Positions 8,331-19,233 are shown, counted from the first letter of the stretch. The stretch: 57,633 bases of DNA from an uncultured Opitutales bacterium (GCA_905478775.1 CAJQKB010000153.1:1-57633), one strand, 5' to 3'. A program made the numbers and translations. Notes: generated by a model not told the origin, from the letters alone.

Positions 8331-10784
8331 ATGTCTATGACAATTTCCATTTTATTAAAACGCACATTTGTAACCCTCTTTATTCTAGGGAGCGTTATAT
8401 ATTCTGCTCGTCCTTTAAATGCACTGCCCGCTTCCATCAGTCAGGTACCGAAAGATTCATTTCTCGTATTTTCAGTTAATATAGAGGCCATTTTGAATAA
8501 GTCAAAGGTGAGAAAAAGTCCAGTATGGGCTCCAATCATCGACCTATTAAGCCTTTCAGCACCACAATTAAAAAGTCTTCTACTGGAGGGCGAACATTAT
8601 GGATTTAACTTCGGCATCCCAGTTCAGTTTTTTGTTCGCACAACTTCTTTCCAAAAGAACCCCCTCTCCTTTGGACTGGTATCCACCGTTGGAGACACCA
8701 AAAAAGCAGATCAATTTATTGCAAATTTCGCAGAATCTATGGATTTTGAGAAACGGAAGGGAAAAAGCATACGATATCGAAAAAATGGACTCCCTATCGA
8801 ATTTGGACGAAAGGGTAAAGTATTTTACATCGTCGGCGTGGGTCCGATCATTCGTGACTCAGATTCTTCCAATATTGAACTAGATAAACTTTCACGATCG
8901 ATTTCGAACAAAAACAAAGAGGATCAATTTCCTGAATCTCTTACCAAACACTTCTCCCGTCCAAGTGAAATCTCTCTTTATTTAGATGGGTCTGGATTGG
9001 CAAATGTGGTCCAAGAAAACTGGCCTGATGATCAATGGAAAAAGTTACTTCCTTTATTGGATCCCTTTTTTACCAGACAGTTTGGCATGCACGTAATTTC
9101 AAACAAAGACTCCGTTAAGATCACCACTCTAGAGTATTCAATAGCAACCAATGATCATTCTAAACCGATCCGAGAAATCGGAATGCTTGATCAAGTTCCT
9201 GGTGATTCTCCTCTCGTTGTCCGTCTCAGTGTTCCCACCAAGCAAGTCCAGCAGGCAACCATATTTGCAGTGGATCAATTACTACAAATCCTGAGTGAGG
9301 GAAAAATTAATAAAGAGGTTAAACTTCCTGGATTCAATTCCACTCCTACTGAACTCCTTACCACCCCAAATGGAGATTTCATCTTCGCCGGAGGGCACTT
9401 TAACAAACAAATTAAATACAGTCCGAAGGGAGAATTATCTCCCGCAATCTCTCCTGTATTACTTTTTGGAATGGGGATCGATCAACAACTTGCCCTTAAG
9501 CAACTGTTATCCGGACTGAATTCATCTAATTCAATACGCTCACTACTGAACATTAATCAACTCCACCTGGTCGACCAGGTAGATCAGTTTTGGCTTACCA
9601 GTATTAACTACCTTCGTGAAATTGAAAAAAGTAAACCGATAGTACCGCTTTCAAAAAACCGGAAAAGATTTCTCAATCAACATTCCTTTGCACTCGACCT
9701 GAATGTGGTTCAGGCAAATCAATCAATTCGTAAACACTCGTCACTAAGCTATCCTCAATTAAAACTTTTAAATATCGCCGATGACTTTAGCCGAATTTCG
9801 AGTAAAGTAATCGACGGTGAGTTAATCACCCATGTTAAATTATTGGATGCAAACCGTTCGGGATGGGAAGTCATATTCAAGCATGCAGGTCAGGCGATAA
9901 TTGACCAAGCCAATCAATCCATTTTTCAGGCAATTGCTCAAAATGACCTCAACTTAGTGATCCAAGCGGTACAACAAGGTTCATTAATTAATGCAACCGA
10001 CCGTTTTGGTCACAGCCCTATTCATTATGCGGCATACAAAGGAAATGCTCGAATTGTAGATTACCTACTCAACAATGGTGGTAATCCGAACATACGTGGA
10101 AGGCATCAATCCACCCCCCTGCATAGTGCCGCCTGGGGAAGAAATATTCAAGTCCTTGAATTACTCCTCGAAGATGGTGCAGAAGTAGATGCTAAGACAG
10201 ATGAAGGAGAAACACCCGGCATGACTGCGGCACTTCGTGGAGAAAAAGAAATGCTTGAGATTTTATTTGCTCTTTCAGCCGACCCGCATGCGAAGGATAT
10301 TCACGGTACCAATTTTATCGACCTGGCTGCTGCCGGTGGACATGAAGGAATTGTTACTTTACTTGAAGAAATTGGAGTTGATAACCAAAACCCATTACAT
10401 GTGGCAGCTGGTTTAGGCGATATGAAGCAGGTTAAAAAGCTTCTTAATAATGGTTACTCGATCAATGTAAAAGACGCCTTTGGCGCCACTCCCTTGTTAG
10501 TTGCAATGGTTTCGGGCAAAGAAGACATCGTCGAATTCCTACTCTCACAAAATGCCAATCCTCATATTTCTGCAAAAGATGGATATAATTTGATGCATGG
10601 GGCTGCATTCTCTGGAAAAAGAAGCCTTGTTCAAAAAGCATTATCCTACAACTTGGATGTTAATTCCCGTTACGGCCCAGATGGAATTACTCCAGTTGAT
10701 GTGGCCGAAGAAACTGGAGATGCACTACCCTTTCTACGTTCATTGGGCGGGAAAACAGCCTGGGAATTAGGTCGGGTAAGATAG
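8331..10784 (+). CDS. Exported protein with unknown N-terminal half and C-terminal ankyrin repeats
   Basis: 817 residues. The N-terminus (MSMTISILLKRTFVTLFILG...) is a signal peptide or membrane anchor with likely processing near ALP around residue 30. Residues about 35-520 hold no motif I can name; the opening 'PKDSFLVFSVNIEAILNKS' resembles the self-describing start of DUF3352/DUF4836-like surface proteins (inference). From about 530 to 810 there are seven or eight ankyrin repeats with the TPLHxAA and GADPxxxD cores (SPIHYAAYKGNARIVDYLL, TPLHSAAWGRNIQVLELLL, NPLHVAAGLGDMKQVKKLL). Ankyrins bind proteins, so a periplasmic or surface interaction role is likely. It is monocistronic. Confidence 0.8.
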   Translation: MSMTISILLKRTFVTLFILGSVIYSARPLNALPASISQVPKDSFLVFSVNIEAILNKSKVRKSPVWAPIIDLLSLSAPQLKSLLLEGEHYGFNFGIPVQFFVRTTSFQKNPLSFGLVSTVGDTKKADQFIANFAESMDFEKRKGKSIRYRKNGLPIEFGRKGKVFYIVGVGPIIRDSDSSNIELDKLSRSISNKNKEDQFPESLTKHFSRPSEISLYLDGSGLANVVQENWPDDQWKKLLPLLDPFFTRQFGMHVISNKDSVKITTLEYSIATNDHSKPIREIGMLDQVPGDSPLVVRLSVPTKQVQQATIFAVDQLLQILSEGKINKEVKLPGFNSTPTELLTTPNGDFIFAGGHFNKQIKYSPKGELSPAISPVLLFGMGIDQQLALKQLLSGLNSSNSIRSLLNINQLHLVDQVDQFWLTSINYLREIEKSKPIVPLSKNRKRFLNQHSFALDLNVVQANQSIRKHSSLSYPQLKLLNIADDFSRISSKVIDGELITHVKLLDANRSGWEVIFKHAGQAIIDQANQSIFQAIAQNDLNLVIQAVQQGSLINATDRFGHSPIHYAAYKGNARIVDYLLNNGGNPNIRGRHQSTPLHSAAWGRNIQVLELLLEDGAEVDAKTDEGETPGMTAALRGEKEMLEILFALSADPHAKDIHGTNFIDLAAAGGHEGIVTLLEEIGVDNQNPLHVAAGLGDMKQVKKLLNNGYSINVKDAFGATPLLVAMVSGKEDIVEFLLSQNANPHISAKDGYNLMHGAAFSGKRSLVQKALSYNLDVNSRYGPDGITPVDVAEETGDALPFLRSLGGKTAWELGRVR

Positions 10785-10804
10785 ATCCGTTCAGCAGTTC
10801 ACTG

Positions 10805-11545
10805 CTAATCGATATGCCCCAACCGAATCACGTTTTTCCCAGCTTTAAGTAATTCCTTATCGTACACTCTTGAATTCGGACATATATACTCCAAATATTC
10901 CCAAAACTGAAGGGAATGATTTAGGTGTTTTAAGTGGGCAAGTTCATGAAAAATAACATAATCCGCGATTTCGTATGGTAACAAAATCAACCTCCAATTT
11001 AATGAGATCGTACTCCTCGCAGAACAAGACCCCCAACGACTTCTCTGGTTTCCAATCCTTACATTCTCGCAATTTAACTCTGCTTTTGCAGCAAGGGTAA
11101 AAAGGCGCGACTTTAAATTCTCACGGGCTAATTCTCGTAAGAATTTAAATAAATAGTTCTCAATGGTATCGGTAGTTGGTAAATCAAGTTGAAGGGCATC
11201 CTCCAAGACCTCAGAAAATACTTTCTTTCGGTTATTATTTACTGACCAGGAAAGAAAAATGGGGCTTTTGTTGATCCAAATCTGTCCTCCTTCAATAAAG
11301 TACTCGCTTAGTTTTTGAGTAACCGGAAAGGTTTTGATTTTTTGTTCCAACCATTTTTTTTGATTAGAGAGAAAGGACAACCCTTCTCGATACGAAGTCC
11401 AACGAGGAAGGGTAAGGACTGCTGTTTCTCTGGAACGAATGCGTAAATTAATTCTTCGAGCACGATTTGACTTACGAATTAAGCAAGAAATCTTGAAATT
11501 GGGATCAAGTTCGCTCAATACGATCTCTTCCACGCGATCTTTCAT
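10805..11545 (-). CDS. YgjP-like (SprT-related) zinc metallopeptidase
   Basis: 246 residues. A typical YgjP/DUF45 protein: an N-terminal beta domain opening with RINLRIRS, then a C-terminal gluzincin-like core with HELAHLKHLNHSLQFW (HExxH plus a downstream His) and the preceding RWGSCSARSTISLNWRL, both diagnostic. It is a cytosolic, presumed zinc-dependent protease of unknown substrate. No signal peptide. It lies 26 bases downstream of mazG on the same strand. A short hairpin AGCAGT-TC-ACTGCT (10793-10806) overlaps the stop codon and may terminate transcription from both sides. Confidence 0.88.
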   Translation of the reverse strand: MKDRVEEIVLSELDPNFKISCLIRKSNRARRINLRIRSRETAVLTLPRWTSYREGLSFLSNQKKWLEQKIKTFPVTQKLSEYFIEGGQIWINKSPIFLSWSVNNNRKKVFSEVLEDALQLDLPTTDTIENYLFKFLRELARENLKSRLFTLAAKAELNCENVRIGNQRSRWGSCSARSTISLNWRLILLPYEIADYVIFHELAHLKHLNHSLQFWEYLEYICPNSRVYDKELLKAGKNVIRLGHID

Positions 11546-11571
11546 CGGTATAAAAGCCTAAAATAGTCCGA

Positions 11572-12234
11572 TTAATCTTCCAGTTTTTTCACCTGAGCGG
11601 ATGAAAATTTCCGAAGGGCTAATTCAGGATCGATTCCAGATTTCTGACATGCAGCGACCAATTCAAAAAGAGCTTTCCCTGCCAGTTCCTCATTTAGTTC
11701 TTGGGCAGATCCAGTGGAATTATTCTCTTCCCATTCCCCTTTTTCCTCCAGTCCATTTTTGGCCACTCTTTTGTAAATATCATTCGCAAAAAGCAAAGCC
11801 GGTAATCGAGGAGGAAGATTCTTAAAAATACTTATTTTTGCATTCTCACCAAACTTCTTTTTTTTCTCTTCTGCTTTGATTAATTCCCATCGATCTATGA
11901 CTTCACCTGAGGTATCGACCGTTTCTGCTTTCTCTCCAAAAACATGAGGGTGTCGACGAATCAATTTATCAGAAATCCCCCGGGCAACATCCTCAAAATC
12001 AAAATGGTTTTGTTCCTCTGCTAAACAGGCATGCATGACGACTTGTAATAATAAATCTCCCAGTTCCTCCTCCATTAATTCAAAATCATTATTATCCACT
12101 GCTTCCAAAACCTCAGAAACCTCCTCCACTAGACACCGGAGAAGGGATTGGTGGGTCTGTTCCCTGTCCCATGGACAACCATCTGGCGCCCGAAGTTGTG
12201 TAACAATTTGTCTTAGTCGTTGAATTTCGCTCAC
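11572..12234 (-). CDS. mazG: Nucleoside triphosphate pyrophosphohydrolase MazG
   Basis: 220 residues from the GTG at 12234; the frame opens 12 codons earlier with a TTG, but homologues begin with the segment that follows GTG (SEIQRLRQIV). It hydrolyses NTPs and aberrant nucleotides to monophosphates plus PPi. The signature is clear: LRAPDGCPWDREQTHQSL, then the metal-binding EEVSEVLEA and EELGDLLLQVVMHA (ExxE ... ExxD), and RHPHVFG. The second MazG-like half is present but shorter than in E. coli (263 residues). It is co-oriented with the YgjP-like protease and divergent from trpC. Confidence 0.9.
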   Translation of the reverse strand: MSEIQRLRQIVTQLRAPDGCPWDREQTHQSLLRCLVEEVSEVLEAVDNNDFELMEEELGDLLLQVVMHACLAEEQNHFDFEDVARGISDKLIRRHPHVFGEKAETVDTSGEVIDRWELIKAEEKKKKFGENAKISIFKNLPPRLPALLFANDIYKRVAKNGLEEKGEWEENNSTGSAQELNEELAGKALFELVAACQKSGIDPELALRKFSSAQVKKLED

Positions 12235-12309
12235 TCTCGCGCATTCTGTAGGAGTTACAATACATGGCAATTCAAACTCAACTCAAAATAAAAATAACTT
12301 CTCAATTAA

Positions 12310-13104
12310 ATGGATAAATTAGCCGAAATTATGGAATGGAAACGAAAGGAAGTTTCTTCTCGTATTCGTCCAGTTAAATTGAATGAACTGGAGCAATTAG
12401 GGAAGCGGATGAAAAAAGATTTTTCTTTTTATGATTCACTCGCCCAGGACGAGCTTTCAGTTATTGCGGAAATCAAAAGGAAATCTCCATCTGCGGGAGA
12501 TATTGCAGAGGATATCTCTGCGGTGGAACAGGGTCGCACTTATCTCAATGCGGATGCAGATGCCCTATCAATCTTGACTGATATGAAATATTTTGGCGGT
12601 CAACTTGAAGATTTGTGGGAAGTGAATGATTTCCTTCAAAATCACCAACGTGGAATTCCAACCTTGCGAAAAGATTTTATGGTACACCCGATCCAAGTAC
12701 TCGAAGCACTTGAGGCAGGAGCGAGTGCCATTCTATTAATTGTTCGTGCATTATCAGACGATGAATTAAAAGTACTGCGTGAAGCAGCGGATGTAAGTGG
12801 ATTGGATTGCCTTTATGAAATACACGAAGAAGAAGAACTTACAAAATCACTCAGACATGACCCCAAAATCCTAGGGGTAAATAATCGAGACCTTACCCGT
12901 TTTGTAACTGATCTAGAAATATCTGAGAAATTAATCCCACAAATTCCTGATGGAATTATTAAAGTAAGTGAAAGTGGAATCTTTGAGCCCGAAGATGCGT
13001 GGCAAGTTCGAGAGTGCGGAGCGGACGCAGTATTATGTGGTGAAGCACTGATGAGATCTGATGATGTCGAGGGGCTAATCCATCAGATGAAACAACGAGA
13101 TTAA
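12310..13104 (+). CDS. trpC: Indole-3-glycerol phosphate synthase
   Basis: 264 residues, full length. It closes the indole ring in tryptophan synthesis. Conserved stations of the (beta/alpha)8 barrel are visible: VIAEIKRKSPSAGDI, LRKDFMV, GASAILLIVRAL, NNRDLTRF and VSESGI, with the catalytic Lys, Glu and Asn in place. No other trp gene is adjacent; it stands alone in front of rsmA, 25 bases upstream. The ATG at 12310 lacks a Shine-Dalgarno and lies only 75 bases from the divergent mazG start. Confidence 0.95.
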   Translation: MDKLAEIMEWKRKEVSSRIRPVKLNELEQLGKRMKKDFSFYDSLAQDELSVIAEIKRKSPSAGDIAEDISAVEQGRTYLNADADALSILTDMKYFGGQLEDLWEVNDFLQNHQRGIPTLRKDFMVHPIQVLEALEAGASAILLIVRALSDDELKVLREAADVSGLDCLYEIHEEEELTKSLRHDPKILGVNNRDLTRFVTDLEISEKLIPQIPDGIIKVSESGIFEPEDAWQVRECGADAVLCGEALMRSDDVEGLIHQMKQRD

Positions 13105-13129
13105 TCTTTTAATTCCCGCCCTTGAAATT

Positions 13130-13969
13130 ATGCCACTTTCGCCCACAGAAACTTCAAAAATTTTAGATGAGCTAGATCACAGGCCCAAGAAAAAACTCGG
13201 GCAGAATTTCTTAGTGGATGGAAATATTGTCCGTAAATCTCTCGCGATGGCGGATTTACCTGAAGGTATGCCAGTGGTTGAAATTGGTCCGGGCTTGGGA
13301 ACATTAACTAAACAAATTTTGGCAAATAATCATCCTGTATTTGCCGTCGAGATTGATCGCGAACTTGTTAAAAATCTGGAAAAAACTTTAGGTCGTTTTA
13401 TTGCAGATCAACAATTAGATCTCATCCAAGGGGATGCGGTCAAGTATCCACTTGCCAACCTGCCAAGTGATATAAAGGAATTCGCAGTTGTTGCTAATTT
13501 GCCCTATGCCATTTCTTCTCCCTGGATGGAGTCTTTATTGCACACCAAAAGAATTCCATTCCGAATGGTGGTAATGCTTCAAAAAGAAGCAGTAAGTCGG
13601 ATGAATTCTACCCACGGAACAAAAGAGTACAATGCTCTCTCCATTTTTCTCAAGGCTGCCTTTACCCATATTCAAACTCATCCAGTCTCAAGACAGTGCT
13701 TTTTTCCCATACCTGGAATTGATTCAGTGCTCGTTCAACTGGATAGGTTAGAAGCACCCTTTCTCTTCGACCAGGAAGATCGTGCACTCATCCGTAAAAT
13801 ATTTACACAAAGGAGAAAGCAGATCGGATCTCTGATCAAAAAGGAAAGCACAGATGTGAAGGAAAAGATCGATCGTTGGTTACTGGCTAATAAACTCGAC
13901 CGGCACTTACGCCCCGAACAGATCAGTGCAATAAACTGGCAACAACTCGCGGCAGAGCCCAAGCAATAA
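13130..13969 (+). CDS. rsmA: 16S rRNA dimethyladenosine transferase (KsgA)
   Basis: 279 residues. It dimethylates A1518 and A1519 of 16S rRNA using SAM during 30S maturation. Motifs: KKKLGQNFLVD at the N-terminus, SAM motif I VEIGPGLGTLT, AVEIDREL, and the catalytic NLPYAISSPW (motif IV). The C-terminal helical domain with FTQRRKQIGSLIKK completes the usual length. It follows trpC closely, probably in one transcript, and converges with secA across 95 bases in which I see no convincing terminator. Confidence 0.95.
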   Translation: MPLSPTETSKILDELDHRPKKKLGQNFLVDGNIVRKSLAMADLPEGMPVVEIGPGLGTLTKQILANNHPVFAVEIDRELVKNLEKTLGRFIADQQLDLIQGDAVKYPLANLPSDIKEFAVVANLPYAISSPWMESLLHTKRIPFRMVVMLQKEAVSRMNSTHGTKEYNALSIFLKAAFTHIQTHPVSRQCFFPIPGIDSVLVQLDRLEAPFLFDQEDRALIRKIFTQRRKQIGSLIKKESTDVKEKIDRWLLANKLDRHLRPEQISAINWQQLAAEPKQ

Positions 13970-14064
13970 ACGAACCGTCCCAGAAGGTGGAGGGCTAATA
14001 AAAATTGGGAAATTCAGTGGAAACTCTTCCCCCCCTCGCCACTCATTAAGCTGGCAATATTTCG

Positions 14065-17000
14065 TTAGGAAGAAACTCCTACTCCGCAACACTTCTTGTA
14101 TTTTTTCCCACTCCCGCAAGGACAAAGATCATTTCTCCCCACTTTGGGAGTTTCACGCACTACAGGAGTCGCAATTTTAGGAATCTCTGGAGCTTCGGTT
14201 GGCCCTGAATTAGGATTACCTTGTCTCGGACCCGAAAATCGATCAAATCCACCGCTCGAAGATGTATCCGGACCGGAAACTTTTGCCACATTACTTAGAT
14301 TGGAAAGCATATTTTCAAACGCTGCCAAATTGGTCGAGGAACGAAACATCCCGGAACATACATCTGACCTCATTGCGACCATCATCTCTTCAAAGGCACG
14401 AAATGCCTCATTTTTATACTCGCTTAAAGGATCTTTTTGCCCATAACCACGCAATCCCACGCTTCGACGCAATTCATCCATTTCTGTCAGGTGGTCCTGC
14501 CAATGCACATCCACAGCGTTGACCACTACATACCGTTCTAAGCTTTGTAATTGGTCGGGATCCTCCAGTTTTCTTTTACCATCATAGGCACCGGTAATTT
14601 TTTCGAGTAACAGTGTTTTAACCTCATCCTCACTCTTCCCGAATAAATCTTCCAATGGAACTGATAAAGGAAAAGTAACATTCACCCAAGAGGCCAATAA
14701 TGACTCCATTTCGGGCATGTCCTCGACTCGGTTTGCTTTAAATTCAGTAAGCGGAATCCCACCAACTCTTCCCTCTACTTCTTCCTCTACCAACTCGATC
14801 AAAATCTTACCAGGGTCCTCCTCCAACAAAACGTCATTACGGATGGAATAAACAATTTCCCGCTGCCTGTTTAAGACGTCATCATATTGAAGAAGTCTCT
14901 TACGAATTGAGTAATTTTGTTGCTCCACTTTCTTTTGCGCATTTTGAATCGACCAATCTAAGGTACCATGCTCCAAGACCTCGTCATCCCCAAAGGATTT
15001 CTCCAGCATCTTGGAAAGAGCTCCTTGATTGGCAAACAAGCGCATTAGGTCATCTTCCAGGGAGACATAAAAGCGAGAAGCACCGGGATCTCCCTGACGA
15101 GCACATCGGCCTCTTAACTGCCTGTCTGTTCGTCGGGATTCGTGCCTTTCAGTACCCAAAACCAAAAGACCACCGAGCTCTTTTACCCCCTCCCCCAATT
15201 TAATATCCGTTCCCCGTCCAGCCATGTTGGTAGCAATGGTAACTGCACCCCGCTGACCCGCCTGTGAAACAATTTCCGCTTCCCTTTCATGAAATTTTGC
15301 ATTGAGTACGGTATGCCTGATATTGGCACGTTTGAGCATACGACTAAATACTTCAGAAGATTCAACCGAAGCCGTACCAATTAAGACGGGTTGTTCGTTT
15401 TTATGTGCCTCAGTCAGGTCTTCGAGAACCTGATTAAATTTCTGGCGACGTCCTTTAAACATCAAATCATTTAAATCTTTTCGTACACAATCTCGGTGTG
15501 TGGGAATCACCATTACACCGAGGCGGTAAATATCATGAAACTCTCCAGCTTCAGTTTCAGCGGTTCCAGTCATACCAGCCAGTTTGTCATACATCCGAAA
15601 GTAATTTTGGATAGTAATCGTGGCATAGGTTTTAGTTTCTTTTTCAATGGCCACTCCCTCCTTGGCTTCAACCGCCTGGTGAAGTCCATTACTCCATCGA
15701 CGACCGGGCATAAGGCGACCTGTATTCTCATCCACAATCATTACCTTTCCGCCTTGAACAACATATTGCTTATCTTTTTCGTATAAGCCAAATGCCCGTA
15801 GCAGTTGGGATACAGTATGAATCCTTTCGCTTCTTACTTGAAAGTCTTTTTCTGCTTCTTCCTTTTTTTCCCGCTTGGTATCGTCATCAGATTCAGAGTT
15901 ACGATCGATCTCCACATAAATTGTTGCTAAATCTGGAATGACGAAGCCATTAGGATCTTTTGGGCTGATTAAAGACCTTCCAATCTCAGTCAAATCAGCT
16001 TGTTGATTTTTTTCATCGATCACATAATGCAAGTCTTCTTTTAATTGATGAGCCCTTTGCTTGTTGTAATCAGAGTTCATCTCCAAATCGAATTTTTCAA
16101 ATTTCTTTCGAATTTGAGCATTTTCCATCATCCTCATAAATTGGCGATGAGTGGGCATTCCTTTTTTAACCTGGTAAATCTTAGCAGTCGCCTCATCGGC
16201 TTCCTCATCAGAAAGGTCCTCTTTGCCAAACAGTTTTTTAGCCTCCTCTGCAAGTCGATTACATTGCTTAAGTTGGGTGTCAAAGAGTTTCATGACCAAG
16301 GGCTTCATTTCACCAAAGGGCAATGGGTGGTCTTCTCTCATCGGTCCAGAAATAATTAATGGAGTCCGAGCTTCATCTATCAAAATAGAATCGGCTTCGT
16401 CAATAATACAGAAGAAATAGTCCTTTTGTACCTGATCATCCTTACAGGTTGCCATTCCATTATCGCGCAAGTAGTCAAATCCAAATTCCGATGCCGTACC
16501 GTAAGTTAAATTTTTCTCATACATCAAACGTCTTTCAGCGGAAGGCATATTATTCTGAATACAGCCCACCGTTAAACCAAGAAATTCAAATAAAGCACCC
16601 ATCCAATGAGAATCCCGACGGGCCAAATAATCATTCACTGTGACGAGTTGACAATTTTTTCCTGAGATTGCATTGAGGTAAAGGGGACAAGTCGAAACTA
16701 ATGTCTTTCCTTCCCCCGTTGCCATTTCTGCAATATGCCGATCATGCAATGCCATTCCCCCGATTAACTGAACGTCATAATGAATCATCTCCCATAGAAG
16801 TGGATGACCGCAGACATCAATTGTTTTTCCACAAAGTCGCCGTGCACCGTTCTTAACAACTGCAAACGCTTCAGGCAATAAGGCGTCCAAAGTTTCGCCC
16901 TTCTGAAATCTCTCCATTAACTCCGGTGTCTTTGCCTGAAGTTGTTCATCACTTAAACTTTGATACTCCTTTTCAATTCGATTGATTTCGCGAACAGCAG

Positions 17001-17082
17001 GCGCACATTTCTTAATGTATTTTCGATGATTTCTGCCCTTTAGGCTTTGCAAAATCGATTTAAAAGGAGAAAGAGGATTCAT
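14065..17082 (-). CDS. secA: Preprotein translocase ATPase SecA, with an insertion near the crosslinking domain
   Basis: 1005 residues against about 900 in E. coli. It drives Sec export at the inner membrane. Walker A is ATGEGKT (about 121-127), Walker B IIDEAD (about 226-231), followed by the NBD1 signature [17 protein letters not shown] and [16 protein letters not shown]2 shows [14 protein letters not shown] and the arginine-rich [14 protein letters not shown]. The C-terminus is the zinc-binding [13 protein letters not shown] for SecB or ribosome contact. Residues about 260-420, between the DEAD box and [11 protein letters not shown], are roughly a hundred residues longer than in E. coli and highly charged. 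It lies ten bases after the uxs-like gene, probably in one transcript. Confidence 0.97.
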   Translation of the reverse strand: MNPLSPFKSILQSLKGRNHRKYIKKCAPAVREINRIEKEYQSLSDEQLQAKTPELMERFQKGETLDALLPEAFAVVKNGARRLCGKTIDVCGHPLLWEMIHYDVQLIGGMALHDRHIAEMATGEGKTLVSTCPLYLNAISGKNCQLVTVNDYLARRDSHWMGALFEFLGLTVGCIQNNMPSAERRLMYEKNLTYGTASEFGFDYLRDNGMATCKDDQVQKDYFFCIIDEADSILIDEARTPLIISGPMREDHPLPFGEMKPLVMKLFDTQLKQCNRLAEEAKKLFGKEDLSDEEADEATAKIYQVKKGMPTHRQFMRMMENAQIRKKFEKFDLEMNSDYNKQRAHQLKEDLHYVIDEKNQQADLTEIGRSLISPKDPNGFVIPDLATIYVEIDRNSESDDDTKREKKEEAEKDFQVRSERIHTVSQLLRAFGLYEKDKQYVVQGGKVMIVDENTGRLMPGRRWSNGLHQAVEAKEGVAIEKETKTYATITIQNYFRMYDKLAGMTGTAETEAGEFHDIYRLGVMVIPTHRDCVRKDLNDLMFKGRRQKFNQVLEDLTEAHKNEQPVLIGTASVESSEVFSRMLKRANIRHTVLNAKFHEREAEIVSQAGQRGAVTIATNMAGRGTDIKLGEGVKELGGLLVLGTERHESRRTDRQLRGRCARQGDPGASRFYVSLEDDLMRLFANQGALSKMLEKSFGDDEVLEHGTLDWSIQNAQKKVEQQNYSIRKRLLQYDDVLNRQREIVYSIRNDVLLEEDPGKILIELVEEEVEGRVGGIPLTEFKANRVEDMPEMESLLASWVNVTFPLSVPLEDLFGKSEDEVKTLLLEKITGAYDGKRKLEDPDQLQSLERYVVVNAVDVHWQDHLTEMDELRRSVGLRGYGQKDPLSEYKNEAFRAFEEMMVAMRSDVCSGMFRSSTNLAAFENMLSNLSNVAKVSGPDTSSSGGFDRFSGPRQGNPNSGPTEAPEIPKIATPVVRETPKVGRNDLCPCGSGKKYKKCCGVGVSS

Positions 17083-17092
17083 AGTTTAAAAT

Positions 17093-18025
17093 TTAAACGC
17101 CAAGAAGTTCCTTGAAGTAAGGGATTGTACTATCAAGTCCTTCCTCAAGTTGTATTTTTGGTTCCCAATCCAAAACTTTTTGGGCGAGGGAAATATCTGG
17201 TTTTCGCTGAGTGGGGTCATCTGCAGGCAAAGGCATTTCGATAATCGAGGAATTAGATTGGACTTTTTGTAAGACTGTTTCGGCGAGTTGCCGAATTGTA
17301 AACTCGTTCGGATTACCGATATTAATAGGACCAACAGTTTGATCCTGCTCCATTGTACGAATCATCGCTTCGAGTAAATCATCCATATAGCAAAACGAAC
17401 GGGTCTGTGAACCATTTCCGTAAAGGGTGATATCTTCCCCCTTAAGGGCTTGAACAATAAAATTCGATACCACCCGGCCATCATCTGCTAACATTCGCGG
17501 ACCGTATGTGTTAAATATACGAACAACCCGGACATCGACTTTATTCTCGCGATGGTAATCAAAAAATAAAGTTTCAGCACAGCGTTTTCCCTCGTCGTAA
17601 CATGCTCTTAACCCAATTGGGTTTACATTGCCCCGATAGCTCTCAGGTTGGGGATGCACTTCCGGATCGCCATACACTTCGGACGTGGATGCCTGTAGAA
17701 TTCGGGCCCCTACTCGCTTTGCTAAACCCAAACAGTTAATTGCTCCCATCACAGAAGTTTTTACTGTTTTGATCGGATTATATTGATAGTGAACTGGAGA
17801 AGCGGGACAGGCCAAATTGTATATCCGATCGACTTCGAATTTAAATGGGTCGACAACATCATGGCGAATCAGTTCAAAATTCGAATTTGCCATCAAATGA
17901 GAAACATTCTTTCTCCGGCCAGTGAAAAAGTTGTCCAAGCATAAAACCTCATGGCCTTGCCCCAGCAAACGCTCACATAAATGACTGCCTAAAAAACCTG
18001 CTCCCCCTGTTACTAGAATAACCAT
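17093..18025 (-). CDS. UDP-glucuronate decarboxylase-like NAD-dependent sugar epimerase
   Basis: 310 residues, an extended short-chain dehydrogenase. GGAGFLG near residues 7-13 binds NAD, and the catalytic YxxxK is Y143/K147 (CYDEGK). The segments [37 protein letters not shown] and [11 protein letters not shown] are characteristic of UDP-xylose synthase (UXS), which oxidises and decarboxylates UDP-glucuronate to UDP-xylose. Length matches the soluble bacterial form. It probably feeds surface polysaccharide synthesis. It is followed after ten bases by secA and preceded by a beta-hydroxyacid dehydrogenase-like gene, both co-oriented. Confidence 0.88.
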   Translation of the reverse strand: MVILVTGGAGFLGSHLCERLLGQGHEVLCLDNFFTGRRKNVSHLMANSNFELIRHDVVDPFKFEVDRIYNLACPASPVHYQYNPIKTVKTSVMGAINCLGLAKRVGARILQASTSEVYGDPEVHPQPESYRGNVNPIGLRACYDEGKRCAETLFFDYHRENKVDVRVVRIFNTYGPRMLADDGRVVSNFIVQALKGEDITLYGNGSQTRSFCYMDDLLEAMIRTMEQDQTVGPINIGNPNEFTIRQLAETVLQKVQSNSSIIEMPLPADDPTQRKPDISLAQKVLDWEPKIQLEEGLDSTIPYFKELLGV

Positions 18026-18093
18026 AATATTAAATTAAAGATATACACTACTGATTCCACAGGATTTGGAAACATTCTTTTAACGATTGAAAA

Positions 18094-18978
18094 TTATTGT
18101 TGGTTTAATCCTCTTAATACTCTCATTAAGACCTGAGTGCCATTTTCCGAGCAACCCTCTTTCTTGACCTGTTCATAAAAAGACATGGCTAATTCCAACC
18201 CTTTTAATTTGAGATTCATTCGACCGGCATCCTCTAGTGCAATCCCCATGTCTTTAATAAAGTGTTTAACAAAAAATCCTGGTGCCCAATCTTCCTGAAC
18301 CATCCGCGGTCCCAATTGATTTAAAGACCAACACCCCGCCGCACCCTGACCAATCAATCCAATTACTTTATTTAGGTCGAGATTCGCTTTTTCCGCATAC
18401 AACAAAGCTTCCACGGTGCCAATCATAGTGGATGCAATTAGTATTTGATTGCTCATTTTAACTCGTTGTCCAGATCCAGCTAATCCAAAAAGCTGAATAT
18501 TAGATCCCATTATTTCCAAAAGATTGAGACATCGATCATAAATTTCCTGCTCACCTCCGCACATAATTGCTAAACTACCCTTTTTGGCTCCCACATCTCC
18601 ACCACTCACAGGTGCGTCCAGCGCAGATGAACCCAAGTTTTTTGCCTTTTCTGCAATCCGCTCGGCAAGTAACGGACTGGAGGTCGTCATATCGATAAGA
18701 ACCTTGCCACCCCCTAAATTCGAAAAGACCCCATGATCATCAAAGTAAATACTTTCCACATCTTCTGGGTAGCCAACCATGGAAAATAAATAATCTACTT
18801 CTCTGGTGAGTTCGGCTGGAGTATCTGCCCAACTTGCACCGCAGTTAAGCAGTGGAATAGCTTTCTCTTTAGTTCTGGAATAAACACTCAACTCTATTCC
18901 CTGGTTTAACAAATTTTTTGCCATGGAAAATCCCATAACTCCCAGTCCTATCCAACCGACTCTCAGCTTCGTTGACAT
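18094..18978 (-). CDS. 3-hydroxyisobutyrate dehydrogenase-family NAD(P) oxidoreductase
   Basis: 294 residues. N-terminal Rossmann domain with [13 protein letters not shown] (about 11-23), then the substrate-binding [14 protein letters not shown] (about 121-134) and the catalytic lysine K174 in GQRVKMSNQ, followed by an all-helical domain. Family members oxidise short beta-hydroxyacids such as 3-hydroxyisobutyrate, tartronate semialdehyde or succinic semialdehyde; the exact substrate is not decidable. It lies 27 bases downstream of tRNA-Pro on the same strand, so it may be transcribed by readthrough from the tRNA promoter. Confidence 0.88.
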   Translation of the reverse strand: MSTKLRVGWIGLGVMGFSMAKNLLNQGIELSVYSRTKEKAIPLLNCGASWADTPAELTREVDYLFSMVGYPEDVESIYFDDHGVFSNLGGGKVLIDMTTSSPLLAERIAEKAKNLGSSALDAPVSGGDVGAKKGSLAIMCGGEQEIYDRCLNLLEIMGSNIQLFGLAGSGQRVKMSNQILIASTMIGTVEALLYAEKANLDLNKVIGLIGQGAAGCWSLNQLGPRMVQEDWAPGFFVKHFIKDMGIALEDAGRMNLKLKGLELAMSFYEQVKKEGCSENGTQVLMRVLRGLNQQ

Positions 18979-19005
18979 AATAAAAGATTCAAAAAAAGAG
19001 AAAAA

Positions 19006-19082
19006 TGGTCGGGACGACAGGATTTGAACCTGCGACCCCTACACCCCCAGCGTAGTGCGCTACCAGACTGCGCCACGTCCCG
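19006..19082 (-). tRNA. tRNA-Pro, anticodon GGG
   Basis: A full cloverleaf reads on the minus strand. The acceptor stem CGGGACG/CGTCCCG, the D arm GCGCAG...GCGC and the T arm GCAGGTTCAAATCCTGT are all present. The anticodon stem CTACG/TGTAG has one G-T pair. The seven-base loop CTGGGGG puts GGG at positions 34-36 (19048-19046). The discriminator is A and CCA is encoded (19008-19006), followed at once by TTTTT. It matches bacterial tRNA-Pro closely. The downstream gene begins 27 bases later. Confidence 0.97.
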
Positions 19083-19233
19083 ACCTCAATATTTGCATAA
19101 GCAAAGGAATAATGCTGATTTAATCACTTTGTTTAGTCAAGCCAAAGGCATGAGAGTTCATTTTAGTTTTTTTTTAAATTCATCAAAATTTGTTGCGAAA
19201 CTTCATTCATCTTTTTATTACATTTAGCATAAT

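Noticed and set aside
14065-17082. Many open frames on the plus strand opposite secA, and opposite ClpX-like and sucC
   Set aside because: They have no start context or family features and mirror conserved codons of the real genes, so they are shadows.
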